Below are positions 25,044 to 40,900 of a DNA stretch of 64,000 bases, piece by piece (position 1 is the first letter of the stretch; each line of letters opens with the position of its first letter). The stretch comes from Tetragonia tetragonoides (Eukaryota; Streptophyta; Magnoliopsida; Caryophyllales; Aizoaceae). The notes beneath the pieces were generated by a model. The model did no database searches. It was not told the origin of the DNA and saw only the letters and a program-made list of their open reading frames with translations. The DNA lies in assembly GCA_038025085.1 (NCBI GenBank), contig CM076149.1, positions 42,931,001 through 42,995,000 on the forward strand. Reading direction: 5' to 3'. The position numbers and the translations under genes are program-made.

Positions 25044-26270
25044 TGTTGAATTTGCCCTATGAACTAATCATAAGAATTAATAATCGCATTATTGGTTGGA
25101 CTATGGAAACCGATCTTTACTTAATATGGGTAATCGTAATGTTTTGCTAGAAACCAATTACGGTTTGTGGGCCCGAAAAGAGTTTTGGACTTACTGCCAC
25201 ATTAAGTAAACCAGCAGGGTCGCATACTTAACAGGCTTGTTTTATTAGAAAGGTCTAATTCGGATTAGGCCTATTACACACTTAATCTAATCAGCCCTCC
25301 TGCCTCCCTATATATATCGTGACTTCTGATCAGTTAGGGTTACACGTGATAATCAGTTTTCAAGAAACCCTAACTGTGTGTCATTAGAGTAAGGAGAGAA
25401 CAGAGGTTGTGAACGGGATCGCTGTACTAGCATACTGACGTGTGGATTCGAGCCTGTGTGTGGATACCAGTTGAGGCACGACATCTGACGTGTTCATCCA
25501 TACCCAACCACTGTTCATCCAACCAGCGACCAAGGAGTGAGGTAGGATTTCGATTTGATATTTAATTACAGTAATCACATGTTTTTTGGGTTAATCGAAT
25601 TTCTATTATGCATGTATGATCATGTTAGTGGTTAGAAATTCCTTCAGTGGTATCAGAGCCGCTTGTGTTTTACTGTCTTCGAATATATGATATATGGTAG
25701 TTATATGAGTAAGTTCGAAATCATGATATGTGTATAATACATGTTTATGTGTGATTCGTTTTCTGTTTTTTTTAAATATTCGGATCTGAGCATGATAGTA
25801 TTTTTCTGTCTTTGAAAGCATGTATGTATGAATAGTTCATACGTTTAGATTCATATATTACAAATAGCATGTTGTTTGAATGCAAGTCGTTGTAATTCTG
25901 TATGCTACTGTTTGACGAATTCACATAGATAAACTAGGGCTAAATCCTAAAATATGGTAATACGATTAGCCTAGGGTTCACGATTAATGAGATTAATCGT
26001 GGCAATTTTCCCACTAAACGGAATTCACATAGACTGCCGCGAGGGGCGTTGCCCCTTGCACCCTCGACCCCGCAAGGGGGCGCCGCCCCCTTGACCCCTG
26101 CATGGATCCGCTTGTTTGTGCGAATGATGTTTTATTTTTATGCCATTACAAATCTTTGATGTTTGATATATGATATCTTAATTCACATGATGTTGAATGG
26201 TATGGTATGGTGAATAGTATGGCCCATAATTTTATTTTGGTTTTAAATACGGCTTGCGTGTCGTTTATTT
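25044..26270 (+). mobile_element. Copia remnant: one LTR plus leader
   Basis: An LTR-like block (about 25044-25646, TGTTGA...TTCA) is followed one base later by the initiator-Met tRNA primer site TGGTATCAGAGC (25648-25659) and roughly 600 bases of non-coding leader. It then stops against LINE ORF1 sequence. The gag-pol and the second LTR are gone, together with the LINE endonuclease, as one deletion running rightwards from the leader would produce. A strong GC hairpin lies in the leader (see findings). Confidence 0.75.
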
Positions 26271-26274
26271 GATT

Positions 26275-26970
26275 CACACGAAACATGACATTCCCAAAAA
26301 TCTGGAACATACAATCAGTTATGACCATAACTCTGAACTTTTCAAATGATTCCCGCTCACCTGCTTCGTTATCGCACGCCACTACTTTGCCCCATGCGCT
26401 CCCAATCTTGTTCATATTTTCTAACGACCAAGCATTCAAAGGAAGTCCATGGATTGAAATCCACGTTGTTCTCCATTTGGACGTTTCAAACTCTTCCCAT
26501 GATTTGAATAAGCAAAACCATCGATCAATCCAATCGCCTCGCTCATTACACTTAGTTTCCAGCTCTTCCTTCGTGTCAAAGGTTAAAAGATGCAAGAATC
26601 CCCCCATGGGACGTACATGGATGCAATTAATCCCTTGCTCTCTCATTTCGGATTCGATTTTAAAGGATGGAGCTTCGTTGTGTGCAACACTCACAACGCT
26701 TCTGTCAAGCCATTGCAAGTTTTCTACATTTTGAACACCATCTATTATCCCCATGTACCCCTCTCCGTCAAGTTTCACTGTTCTCAACTCTTCTCTTACT
26801 TGTTCCACCATGTCTCCCATAGCAACATTCCCCATTCTGTACTCCTCATCATGCTCCGCCGCTGAAGGATTCGGCAATAATTCCACCTTCTTCAATCCAT
26901 CCTTCATCACTATTTCCACTGTCTCATTAACGTTCACTTTGACACTCTCCTTGCACCCTCCTTATTTTTA
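26275..26970 (-). pseudogene. LINE ORF1 fragment (DUF4283-type)
   Basis: The minus-strand frame from about 26940 downwards contains 'GGFLHLLTFDTKEELE', 'WIDRWFCLFKSWEE', 'WISIHGLPLNAW' and 'GKVVACDNEAGE'. This is the RNA-binding-like DUF4283 segment found in ORF1 of plant LINEs. Similarity ends near 26275 where the Copia remnant begins. It is most simply the 5' part of the LINE whose ORF2 lies at 22140-25043. Confidence 0.8.
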
Positions 26971-27052
26971 CTAGAATTGAAACTATTTAATAACTTTCTT
27001 AATTCGTGTGTAAAAAGTTTAAACGACTTAGTATATTACAGGAAGGAGGGAG

Positions 27053-27926
27053 TATTCATATTCTCAAATCATCCGCCTACATTACTTTGGAGGAGATAGA
27101 TAGACAAAGTAACAACAACAAATCTAATTACCACTACATCTGTTTTAATTTTTGGCCCAATGTGATTGAGCTTTGACCAACAAAACACGACTATGATGCA
27201 CTAGATCAAGATGGACATACATGGGTGACAATACTACTATTTCATTTGGAGTATTTGAAAATGTTTGTTGTGCAAAGGAATGAATTGTAGGAGGAAATTC
27301 TATGGCTCCGCTATGTTGACAAGTCATAAGGGGAGCACCGCTACTGTGCTGAGTTATGGAGTAGTAATTATCCAAAAAGATCAAATCATAGCCATATTGA
27401 ATATATGAGCCCAGGGGCCAGGCCCCAATCTAATCAACTAAAACCGTTACAGCCCAAATACACAGTTTATCGGCCCAACTTATAGTCCAAAATAGAGTAG
27501 TTGTGATGAATTCATGCATGTGAGTTGGTTGAGAAAATCAAGTGATACACTTAATTAATATTGTTTGTTTGTTTATATTATTAGGATTGCAGTTGCAGAG
27601 CAATATAGTAAATCAAAAGTTGAAAGAGAAGAAATTTAAAGTGGTTGGCGAGAGGTGTATCCTTAGCTTACACTCTCTTCATGATTACGCATCGACTACT
27701 TCATTCATATTTCCATTCTCCATTTTCATCGACCAGGATTCTCATTCCTTATTTCCTTCAAATAATTTATTGCAGTAGTCAAATGTAAAGCTTGCTTTTA
27801 TACTCATTAAAGATATTACTTTGGGGTGGAAATTCCCATTAAAGATATATACTTGTCAAATTTTCCGATTTTAATTACATATGCAACGTAACTAGGCAAT
27901 TAATAATAAACTCAAGTACATACCAA
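27053..27926. other. Intergenic DNA
   Basis: AT-rich sequence with no recognisable gene or repeat that I can delimit. Confidence 0.5.
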
Positions 27927-30367
27927 GAGGGTGTTTGGCCAAGGTTCTCAAACTGTTTTTTGACTTAAGAAATAGAAACTAGGTCAAACACTAGTTTTAT
28001 AGAAATTTCTTTTAATTTCTTGGAAATTTAAAACAATTCTTTTGAGCCTAGAAACAGAAGCTTCATTTTCTAACTTCTCAAATCGTTTCTCAAAGACACG
28101 GAGCTTTTTCCAAGTGAAATAAAATTTTAATTCCCTCCTTGTCCCCTTATATTTCTCTATGTTTCCATCTATTTTCTCTCTCTACCTGCATTTGTGCGCT
28201 TCATTCAGGGGCACCATCTGCTTTCTCCTTCTCACCTCTCTTTGTCTTTGTTAAGGTTTTCGATCATTAAATTAGAGTTTTCGATCAATAAATCAGGGTT
28301 TTCGATCTTCAAATGGACAAAATTCCCAAACTCTAACATCATGCCCATGAACAAAAGAGATCTTGATTGAAGATTAGGGTTTGTGCTCCTCAAATTTGTG
28401 CTTCTTCCCCTGAAAATTATGGGGTTTTGCTCTTGAAATTCGAGATCCAAAGGCTCGAATTTTCTAAAAATAATGGTTTAGGCTCTATCTCTCCATTGCA
28501 AGGTGTCTTTCTGTCTCAACCTCTTGTATGTTAGTTCAAGGTAGCCTTTATGCGGTATTGGGGTTTTTCCCTGTAGAAAATTGGTTTCACCCACCATGTG
28601 TTTGATTAAATGCCTGAATGCAAATTGGTTTCTACCACCATGTGCTCTATCATGATCATTGTTTATTGCAGTTTGAATATTTTAATAATACGTTCAATAC
28701 TTGATTTGATGGCCTAATCAATTTTGCTGTGATAGCCAAGTGGTGGAAAATAGTATTTCAAATATCATTGGTTTGATTTATGATTATGTGGGTATCAAAC
28801 CCCCTTTCCTTTGGGTTTACAGATGTTTGAAATTGATAGTAGTTTTGTTGTAGATCATAATATGAATTTGTTTGGGAGGAGGTATATCAGATAGTTCTGC
28901 TATATGAGCTATCCAAAACATGGTAGATGGATGTGTTGATATTGAGATGAGTACTTTTTCTCAGATATTGTAAGTAGATGTTTGAATCATAGTCCAAAAT
29001 ATTTGTCAATCTGTTGATTAGTAGCTAATATTATACTAGCAGCTGCAAGTGTTGAAGCTTGACTACTTGAGACAACACTGATGTGTTAAGATTAGATTAA
29101 ATAAAGGGCTTAGGAAGATGGATATCTATGGTTGAGAAATGTAATTGAAGGGGTGAATGTTGTAATTGTCTTGGGTTTATTGTGGTTTTGTTGGTTTGTG
29201 TCACGATAGAAATGTCAGTGGGTAAGGTGTTATGAAGTGATTGTGTTGGTATCGTTTTGGGATGATGTTGGCAGTTTATGGGGTATTATGGATGTAGTAT
29301 GGAACATTAGGAGGTCATGAGTTACAAATATCAGTGTATGGGGCTGTAAATTGTATGGTGTATGGGGCATTGTTTTAATTGGAAGTTTGGGGAGCTTGGT
29401 GGGGATTTAATTTTGGTAAAGGGTAATTCACTTTCATGGTGTTTGTCATTTCCTGGTGGCCAAATTTGAAAATAAAGACGGGTGTATGAGGTAAGGGCAA
29501 AACGGAAAGAAAAAAATTAATAACTGCTGGAAAGTGATATTGGGTGGTGAAACTGAGTAATTTTGTTCATATTAGGCGTTTTTGCGCTTTTATTTTAATA
29601 GGTATTGCCTCGCAAATTGTTAATTTTATTAGGTATTTCTGGGCCAATTTTCATTTTGTAAATGATAATCTTGTCTTGTTTCAGGTTTATTTAGGGATGT
29701 GAAGATTCATAAGACTCTTGATAAGTGCGGATGATTCTAGCCACCTCACTCTTCTTCAATCCGACATTTTCTAATGATATGAAATAGTGTTTTCGTTAAG
29801 GATGTATAAATAAAATAAACTTTTTCTCTCTCAAATTTTGTATGTGTATATTGAAGCTAAGCGACTTGTGGAGTTTGAAATAGCTTGTTTTATTTAAGAT
29901 ACAATTATTCCATTTATTGTATTTAAGTCTTCATATTTGTACTAATTTTAGTAATTTCTTGAATTTTTTCTTCCATATTAATTTGACAAGTATCCAATTA
30001 TGTTTTGTAATGTGTAAAAAAAATGGCGGCCATTATAAAGAGGGATAGAAAAAATAATCTAAAAGAAACAATTGAGTTATGTTAAAAGGACAAGGAAAAA
30101 GATTATTTGGTAGCTTGTTAAGAAACTATTTATAAAAAGTAATAAAACATAGATTCCAAAAATATCATTATTATACTAATTGTTTGATAATTTAGAAATA
30201 GTTCTCCACAAACTAGGCCAAACAACTCCATCAAATAGTTTCTACTTTTAAAAAGCACTTTTGTAATGGAGTTGCCAAACACTCATAATTTCTCAAGAAA
30301 CAGTTTCTGAGAAATTATAGTAAAAAAAACAAAAACAGTTTTCAAAAAGTTTGGCCAAACGGCCTCC
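27927..30367. mobile_element. Non-autonomous DNA transposon, 2.4 kb, with TIRs
   Basis: The left end gagggtgtttggccaa (27927 on) and the right end, read on the other strand as gaggccgtttggccaa (from 30366), match at 14 of 16 bases. Both continue into an 'aaactgttttt' block about 15 bases further in, so the TIR is at least 30 bases. Subterminal regions are rich in tttctaga/gaaac motifs in both orientations. No transposase is encoded. I cannot identify a clean target duplication, so the superfamily is open (PIF/Harbinger or hAT-like are candidates). The centre contains pyrimidine-rich and intron-like DNA with a cttgtttcag acceptor-like site near 29683. Confidence 0.6.
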
Positions 30368-30697
30368 TAATTCATCAACATTATTCTAGTTTTACTTGCA
30401 AATTATTGCCTGCCCCAACATATATTACAAGCAAGCCAATAAAAAATGCTTAATTTATTAATTAGCAACCAAATTAGTATAATGTTTTTCTGCCAATCAA
30501 ATTCAACTCCATCCTAACTTAACGTACGTACATTATGCATATCATCGATCTCTTCACAGGGACATTGTACGCTCATAAGGCTACAACTTCAGCAAATTTC
30601 CTAAGTTAGAATGAAGCCAAAACAACCCAACCCAACCCAACCCAGATCGATCATTATTATTGTACAGGACCCCAAGTTTGTTTGTTTTGATTAGGAT

Positions 30698-34226
<3,529 letters not shown>

Positions 34227-34523
34227 GGCTCCGTTTGATTCACCTGGATAAAACTGATCTGAGCTAAACTGAACTGATCTGAACTGAATTGATTTTTTAA
34301 ACTTGACCGTTAACCATTTAAAGTTCGTCCAAACATAGTCAATATTGGACTCATTTGAAAGTATGCTTTGACATCTTTCCGATGACATAATTATCATCAT
34401 AAAATTATTTCAGAATAAAAGGTTATATGAGTGATAAAGTTACACATGAACTGAACTGAACTGGACTGAACTGAACTGGACTGAACTGAATTTAAGTAAA
34501 ATTAAGGAAAATCAAACAGAGCC
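34227..34523. mobile_element. Tourist-type MITE (PIF/Harbinger)
   Basis: 297 bp. The left end GGCTCCGTTTGATT and the right end, read inversely, GGCTCTGTTTGATT differ at one base. A TAA target duplication flanks both sides (34224-34226 and 34524-34526). Size, ends and TAA duplication are diagnostic for Tourist elements. Both halves hold aactgaactg pentamers in series (for example 34445-34490). Confidence 0.9.
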
Positions 34524-34971
34524 TAACTAGTTCTCCTTTTATAATCAATGAGGAAAAAAAATAAAAATGAGATCACTGTAAAAATAATTTTTCAGTAGTG
34601 TACAATAATTCTCCAGAATTAGGCAGAACACTCGCTCAACCCAGTCAAGCAAATTAGCAATAGAATAAGATATTAGACAATCTATTCGCCTTCATACTCA
34701 AATGAATCAATTAGCTTAAAGTGTTCCAGTAATGTTCCGGCACTTACATCGTAGCAGAAGAATGGGAATATCTAGACTATTTTGCTATGCTACATGGAAT
34801 GATATATGCCTCCAGAAAGAGGAGGACAAGTTCATATTGAACCATCTCTGAGCCCTTCAAGACCCCATAAAAAATACCAAGGGTCATGAAGCACAAATAA
34901 TCCTCGACAGGGTCCTCAATACTCCTCATTCTACACATCTCGGGCGAAGTCTTGTATTAAGGTAGACCGTT

Positions 34972-37900
34972 TCAGCATCTCCTTACAATACTAGCAACAT
35001 TTCTCCCAATCTCTTCTTTTGTTTGCTCTGAGACGGGAACTTCTCCAATATACATGTCAAAAAAAGCCCCTGCACAACATAATCCATATAAGCATTCTGA
35101 ACTCCAATTTGAAATTTCCTCATTTATTTCCAGTGAATCCCCACCCTGATATTGAGTGGCTGTTTGCCTATTATTGGGCCAGAACTTGGAACATCACAAC
35201 TATTAATACTTCAGTGAGAAGCAAGTTTCCATTGCACAACTATTACAATGGCCTATCTCAAAACCCCACACATTCCAACACAGAACCAAGCTCAGGACGG
35301 GTTCGCTAACATTCCATTCCATTCCAACCCCATTCGAAAAGATGATGTTCGGTAAACCAATTTAAAATTTCAAAAATCCAAAGCCCAATAATTTAAGAAG
35401 AAAAGCAGCAAGAAGATGTGCAGGCTCTATTCTTCTATCTGGTGGTAAGTTCCTAGGTTGATAAATTAGCCTACAATTGCAGCAACTCCTAAAGAGGCTA
35501 GACAAGTTCTAGAGATGTATAAAGTTATGATAAAAGTCAATTAGAGTCATTTGTTAAAGAGAAGGTAGAGAAGATAGTAGTGGGAAGGCAATTAATTTTG
35601 AGAGGGTTGTGTATTTTGCATCGCTTTGGGTTTTTGTTCATAGGGTGTATCCGGCGGTGCCTCTGGAGAGGGCTCCTTAGTTTTGATTTTTTTTTGGAGG
35701 ACATCTTGTCCTCACTCTTGTAACTCTTTGACGCCTCATTAAGACTGAGATAATAAGTCCTTCCACTTAAACTTGTAGTAGAATTTCCTAATAGTGATCT
35801 TTGTTGAAGGCCTGTGGTCTGTGGATGTATGCAAGCTGAACCACGTAAAATCCTTCTGGTCTTTTATCACTCACATTTTCTATATTATTGTGTATGCTGA
35901 TATTTTTCAAACAATCATAACATGTCCAACCAAGATATGGATATTGGGGCATCAGAGAAGTTGCCCTACCACTTTAGCTCATCTGCGCATTTTGCATGTG
36001 TTTCAAGGGAGAGGCAATAACAAAAGAGAAGATTCACAAGAAATCACTTACTGCAAAGCTCCTTGCTCTGTACTGATCCAATCTGGTTACCTCCAACTGT
36101 AAAAAAGAGTTGCCAGAATATGTCACGAAGAAATTCTTTCAGAATGAGACCTCAAATGGAAAAAAACATAGGTCTCTTAGATACTACTTACTTTCAGTGA
36201 TCAGCTGCCCATCTGCAGTTCGTCTGAAGTCAATTATTGTACCCTGAGAAATACAGAAACAATTAAGGCATTTTTCTTGTAAACCTGCAATAGAAAGGAA
36301 TGTTTATCATCAATAAAATCTTACCGCAGGCAATGGAATGTCTTTTGAGAAATATGAACCGAATGTCGAAATGCATTTGAAATCGGTTTCTGGATTTGTC
36401 TATTGGATATGAGAGAAAAATTAGTAATGAACAGTTGGTAGCATGCATAGGTGATATTAGGATTAACAAAAGGAATATTACCTTACATAATCGAGCTCGG
36501 AGAGACTTCTCAAAAGCACTGCAAGAAAGAGGATTGATGCTTCAAAGTTCAAACAAATAGGTAGCCTAAATTTACACTTGCTAGAAAGCAATTTGACTTT
36601 AAATAGCCAACTCAATCAACTTAACTTTAATTGATTCAAATATGAGTTGGAGTGAGAGGGTTGAAATTGCATGTTGCAAATGAACTATGTGAAAAGTGGA
36701 AGGTGTATGCTAGTGCAACCCAGATCAGCCGTAGTTATGTTGTGGACCAGAATAGGTTAAAGCAAATTTCACTACTGGCAAACAGAACAAGTCAACAATA
36801 AACAGGTCACTCAGTACTCAGTCGCACCAAGCATTTAAGTCAAACTGTTTAATAGGTCAGTCATTCAAGAACATTAGTTCTCTGGCTCTTTCGTGTCAAA
36901 TGTCAATAATACGCCCCCCCCCCCCCCCAAAGAACCCCCAGTCATGCCAAAAAGGGAGCTACATCTACATATGTCTATCTGTTATGAAATTGTAAACTAA
37001 GAGAAATATGTGATGACACTTAATGAGAGTACCACAATTTGCAGTTTTGAGATATCTAATCAAACTATTAAACTTATTTCTGCCTTACTACATGTATAGG
37101 GACCAGAAGTGATTAGTGAGATAGTATGCTCTATATTTCAACGTGAGCTAATGCCACCACATCTTCCAAACCCACCCCACAACGAAACGAAAAAAAACTA
37201 AACTTCAAGAATTCAAGAATCCCACTGCATCAACAATATTAGCATTCAAATGAAGGAAGATAAAAGGAGAATTGAGCTTACTCTTTAACGGTATTGATTT
37301 TCATGCCGTTGCAATTAACCACAACTCTAACAGTCATCCCAATATCTTCTCTGCATCACCAGCATTGAACACATTACTGGGGAATTGTTGTATTACTCAA
37401 TATTGCATACAACACACTCAATAAAGTGAAAGGACTAATGATAAAAAGGAAAGCCATAGAATATACTAGAAAGGAATGTGGGTGTGTACTTACGTATACT
37501 ACATCCCATAAACAAAGCAGAACATATAAGTTACATACTTGTTTCATGCCCAGGCTTATAATGGGTTTATATAGATTGCTCTAGTTAGACCACACTGCAT
37601 CTTTTGGATCTTTATCGGGCATCCTATGGACTGATAGTAGTTATCTTGGGAATCTCTTAAACTCCAGTAATTTTGAAATACTCTAAGCCTTCATTTTTAA
37701 CGCCATAATTTATGGTATCATATGATTGGTTATCCCATACAAAAGGATCATCTTTCAAGATAAGTCAGAAAAAAGAAAACTACAAGAATCAGAAACTCAA
37801 AAGAATCAACAAATAAGAAAATGGAAAATTCACAAATGTCTACAATGATATATTCATATCAATGTTTTTACCCACTTTGGCAGGACCCTCATGGAGTGGG

Positions 37901-40900
37901 CTGCCCCAGTTTCTTCACATAATTTGTCAACTGACAAATTGCCAAATTGGTCACACAAGAACAAGCATGCATATGATATATCAGCATGTGTGAAGGAGTT
38001 ATGTTTCTTAGACTCGGGAATTTGAGGATCGGGTTCGGTTGAGAATCCGAGGATCGGATCATCGGACACACCTATTTTAAGAACTTTTCCTTCTTTTGTT
38101 GCTAATCTGAAGTTGCCTACTGTCACATCGTATCGTAGTGTTCAAGTATCCGACACGGATACTTCTGTTATAATGAAGAGTCCGAGAATCATAGTGAAGG
38201 ACACATCTCCACGCCTCCACCAGTGATGCTGGTAACCAGATAAAAGAAAAACCAACTGAAAGGAGCTAAATTGCATGATATGCACTACGTACCTCAAAAG
38301 ATCTTCATAGAACTCATGGTGTTCTTTGAGCTCTGCAACTGGAACAGAAGCATATTTTGGACCCAATTTCTGACAGACAGAATATGGATGAACATCTACA
38401 AAATAAGAGTGGACAATCAATAATGGGGATTGACTATGATGCCAACAATAGTAGATAATTATGCCATGTCCGTATCATAGATTAAAAAATATCCAATAAT
38501 AGACGCAACATAGGTTATCAAAATACTTACAAAATCCGAATGCATAGACCTTCAAAGATTTAATTTTGATAATAGTCATAGTTCTGGATCCAGTTCCGAC
38601 GAGAATCTGTCAGGCATTTCAAGAGAACTCAATTTTTCAAGCACTAGCGAATAACAAATTACTAAGTCCACATAGAGAACAAAGGTAGCAGCTGCAAGTT
38701 ATACATCAAATCAAATCAAATCAATTTCTATTTCTAATTCTATCAGGAACCTTAGACTATTAGACCCAACACAAAGACAATGATTGTTTCACACCAGAAC
38801 TACAAATGCACAGTAGAGACATGATTCAGCCAGCTTGTACTTTTGGAAGAATTATTTCAGAACATAGCCAGAAGAGTTATTTAGGCACCATTCAGTCAGT
38901 GATTTACTTCTTCTGGATAGTGGTTTAACGAAAGCTCACACCTTCAAAGGGATCTTAGACTTCCACATTGTAACTAGCAAGAGGGAAATGGGGATATTGA
39001 GATGGAAGGCTAAGACAGTGTAAGAGGGATTTGTAGGAGAAAACCCCAGAGGAGTCCCCAACCCAAACCCATGAATCACCATTAAGGACAAGATGAATGG
39101 TCTCAAGAACACTAAGAAGAGAGGAAAGTTCCTCCATCTCCCTGTCGTGGGGAGCCTCTGAAAATAAAGGTCCCAAGAAGAAAAAAAAACGAGTCCTCTC
39201 TGTCTCCTCGCTTCCCTAATCCAATTATTCCCTTCAGAATTACCATTGCCCAAGGAAACTCGCTGGCTACCCATGGCCTTCTAGCTCTTATCAAGGATCA
39301 GCCAAGCTTGGGCTGCCTCAAGCAATCTTTCCCCGCCTTCCCCTCTTTCTCCACTCTAGGGGTTGGTTACAACCAAGGCTCACTGGTGTGGCCTCCCAGG
39401 TCAACGAAAAGTCCTGACGCACCTTACATTATCACTTCCCAGTTTCCACGCTTATCTTCTCATCTCTCAAGCAATAAATTAAAGTTAGAGATTGATGATC
39501 AAAATTGCTTGATTTAAGGCACAAACTGAGTGAACAAGCCCTACTGTAGCTAATGCCACTAACTAGGTCTAGCTAGGTCAAGATGTACGCAAGTTCTCCC
39601 CTGACTAGTGGACACCTAGAGGTTGTTTGGAAGATCTATAATAAAACAATTACTAGGAGGACATTTGATTTTGACTGTGAGGCTATGTTACAGTGAAATC
39701 AAATTTGTTTGAGGGCTTTGATTCTTGAAGTTTTCTATGGTGGAGTAGAGCTCCAATTTCATGACTTATTGATTGGTGTAAGGGCAAAGGCAGCGGGTGA
39801 GACAGAGCTCTTCAAGAATTTTAGAGATGTCAACCAACATGGTAGGTAACCAGCCAAATTTGGCAATGCAATTTCACAACCAACTGCCATTTGAGGTGCC
39901 TACCGACCACTACTAATGGTGGTTGGGATTATGCTAATGTTCCACGTGGGATGATAGGGGAGGTAGGGGGTGTAGCGATGAGAGTGAGAGTTCCCATGGA
40001 AAAAAAACACTCTAATTTGTGCTGCAAAGTGCAAACTAGGAAAAGTTCGCAAATTTGGAATTTTGGCAAAACTCTTTTCTCTGGAAGTTTCTGAAAATCT
40101 TCTCTTTGGGAAAATGAAAACAGGCAACAACCACCAATTTCCATAAGTGTACAAACCCCTAGGTCTCCAATAGAAAACTTTTTATAAGAGAAAAAAAAAT
40201 TATATACTGATTGAAGGTAAAAGGTAGATATAAATTCTACAAGTGTACAACCCCTATGCGATTTCACATGTCTTTCTTGAGGCGTCGAGTAGTGGAGGCT
40301 TTATGGAGCAAGCTATTTATTGTCATACTCATGGGGAGACATGGATGTGTCGAGTCACTGTTATGGAGATCATGCAAGTGAGATTACCAGAGAGGAAATT
40401 GTTGCGGAAGAATGCTATTTCTTGGTTCTATGGTGTATTTGGCTTGAGAGGAACGCCAAAGTCTTTTCTGGCATTTCTTTGTCGGTTGATATGTGTGGGA
40501 TAGTGACCATAGGGTGGATACCTAGCTTCTTTGTGGGCCAAGGCTTTGGGGCGTTTCCATAGCTATCATATTACCCATGTCCTGCTTCATTGGGCTGATT
40601 TGTAATTAGATTCCTCTCCAAGACTCCTTGTCCTCTTAGGATGTACTTTTGTTTTCTATAGGTGAAAGATTTTTCTTTTCTAAAAAAAGAAAAGAACTTT
40701 TTTGTTTAGATATATAGCATGAGAGGACAAGGTGTCCTCTATGATAAAGTCAAGATTCCTCTAATCTTCTTCACCAGAATGTCAAAGATGTGGCTTGCTG
40801 GAAGATATCATTTGTATATGTATCTGATACTTTTGGTTGGGGCTTGACAGGGATACTTTGGATAAGGGTGATTCACATTCACCATTCACAACATCTTGAG

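Larger units (their letters stand above)
22070..27052. mobile_element. Stowaway-type MITE split by later insertions
   Basis: The left end reads TA|CTCCTTCCGTTCC (22070 on). The right end reads GGAAGGAGGGAG|TA (to 27052), the inverted counterpart, and both are flanked by the TA dinucleotide that Tc1/mariner elements duplicate. About 60 bases of MITE remain on the left and about 80 on the right. The 4.8 kb between them is a LINE on the minus strand and a Copia fragment, so the MITE was already there when they arrived. Confidence 0.65.

Noticed and set aside
37854..38126. 90-codon minus-strand frame in FAP2 intron 4
   Set aside because: It lies within an intron of a gene whose exons fit without it; gtatccg/cggatac palindromes nearby suggest decayed repeat DNA, and I recognise no protein family.
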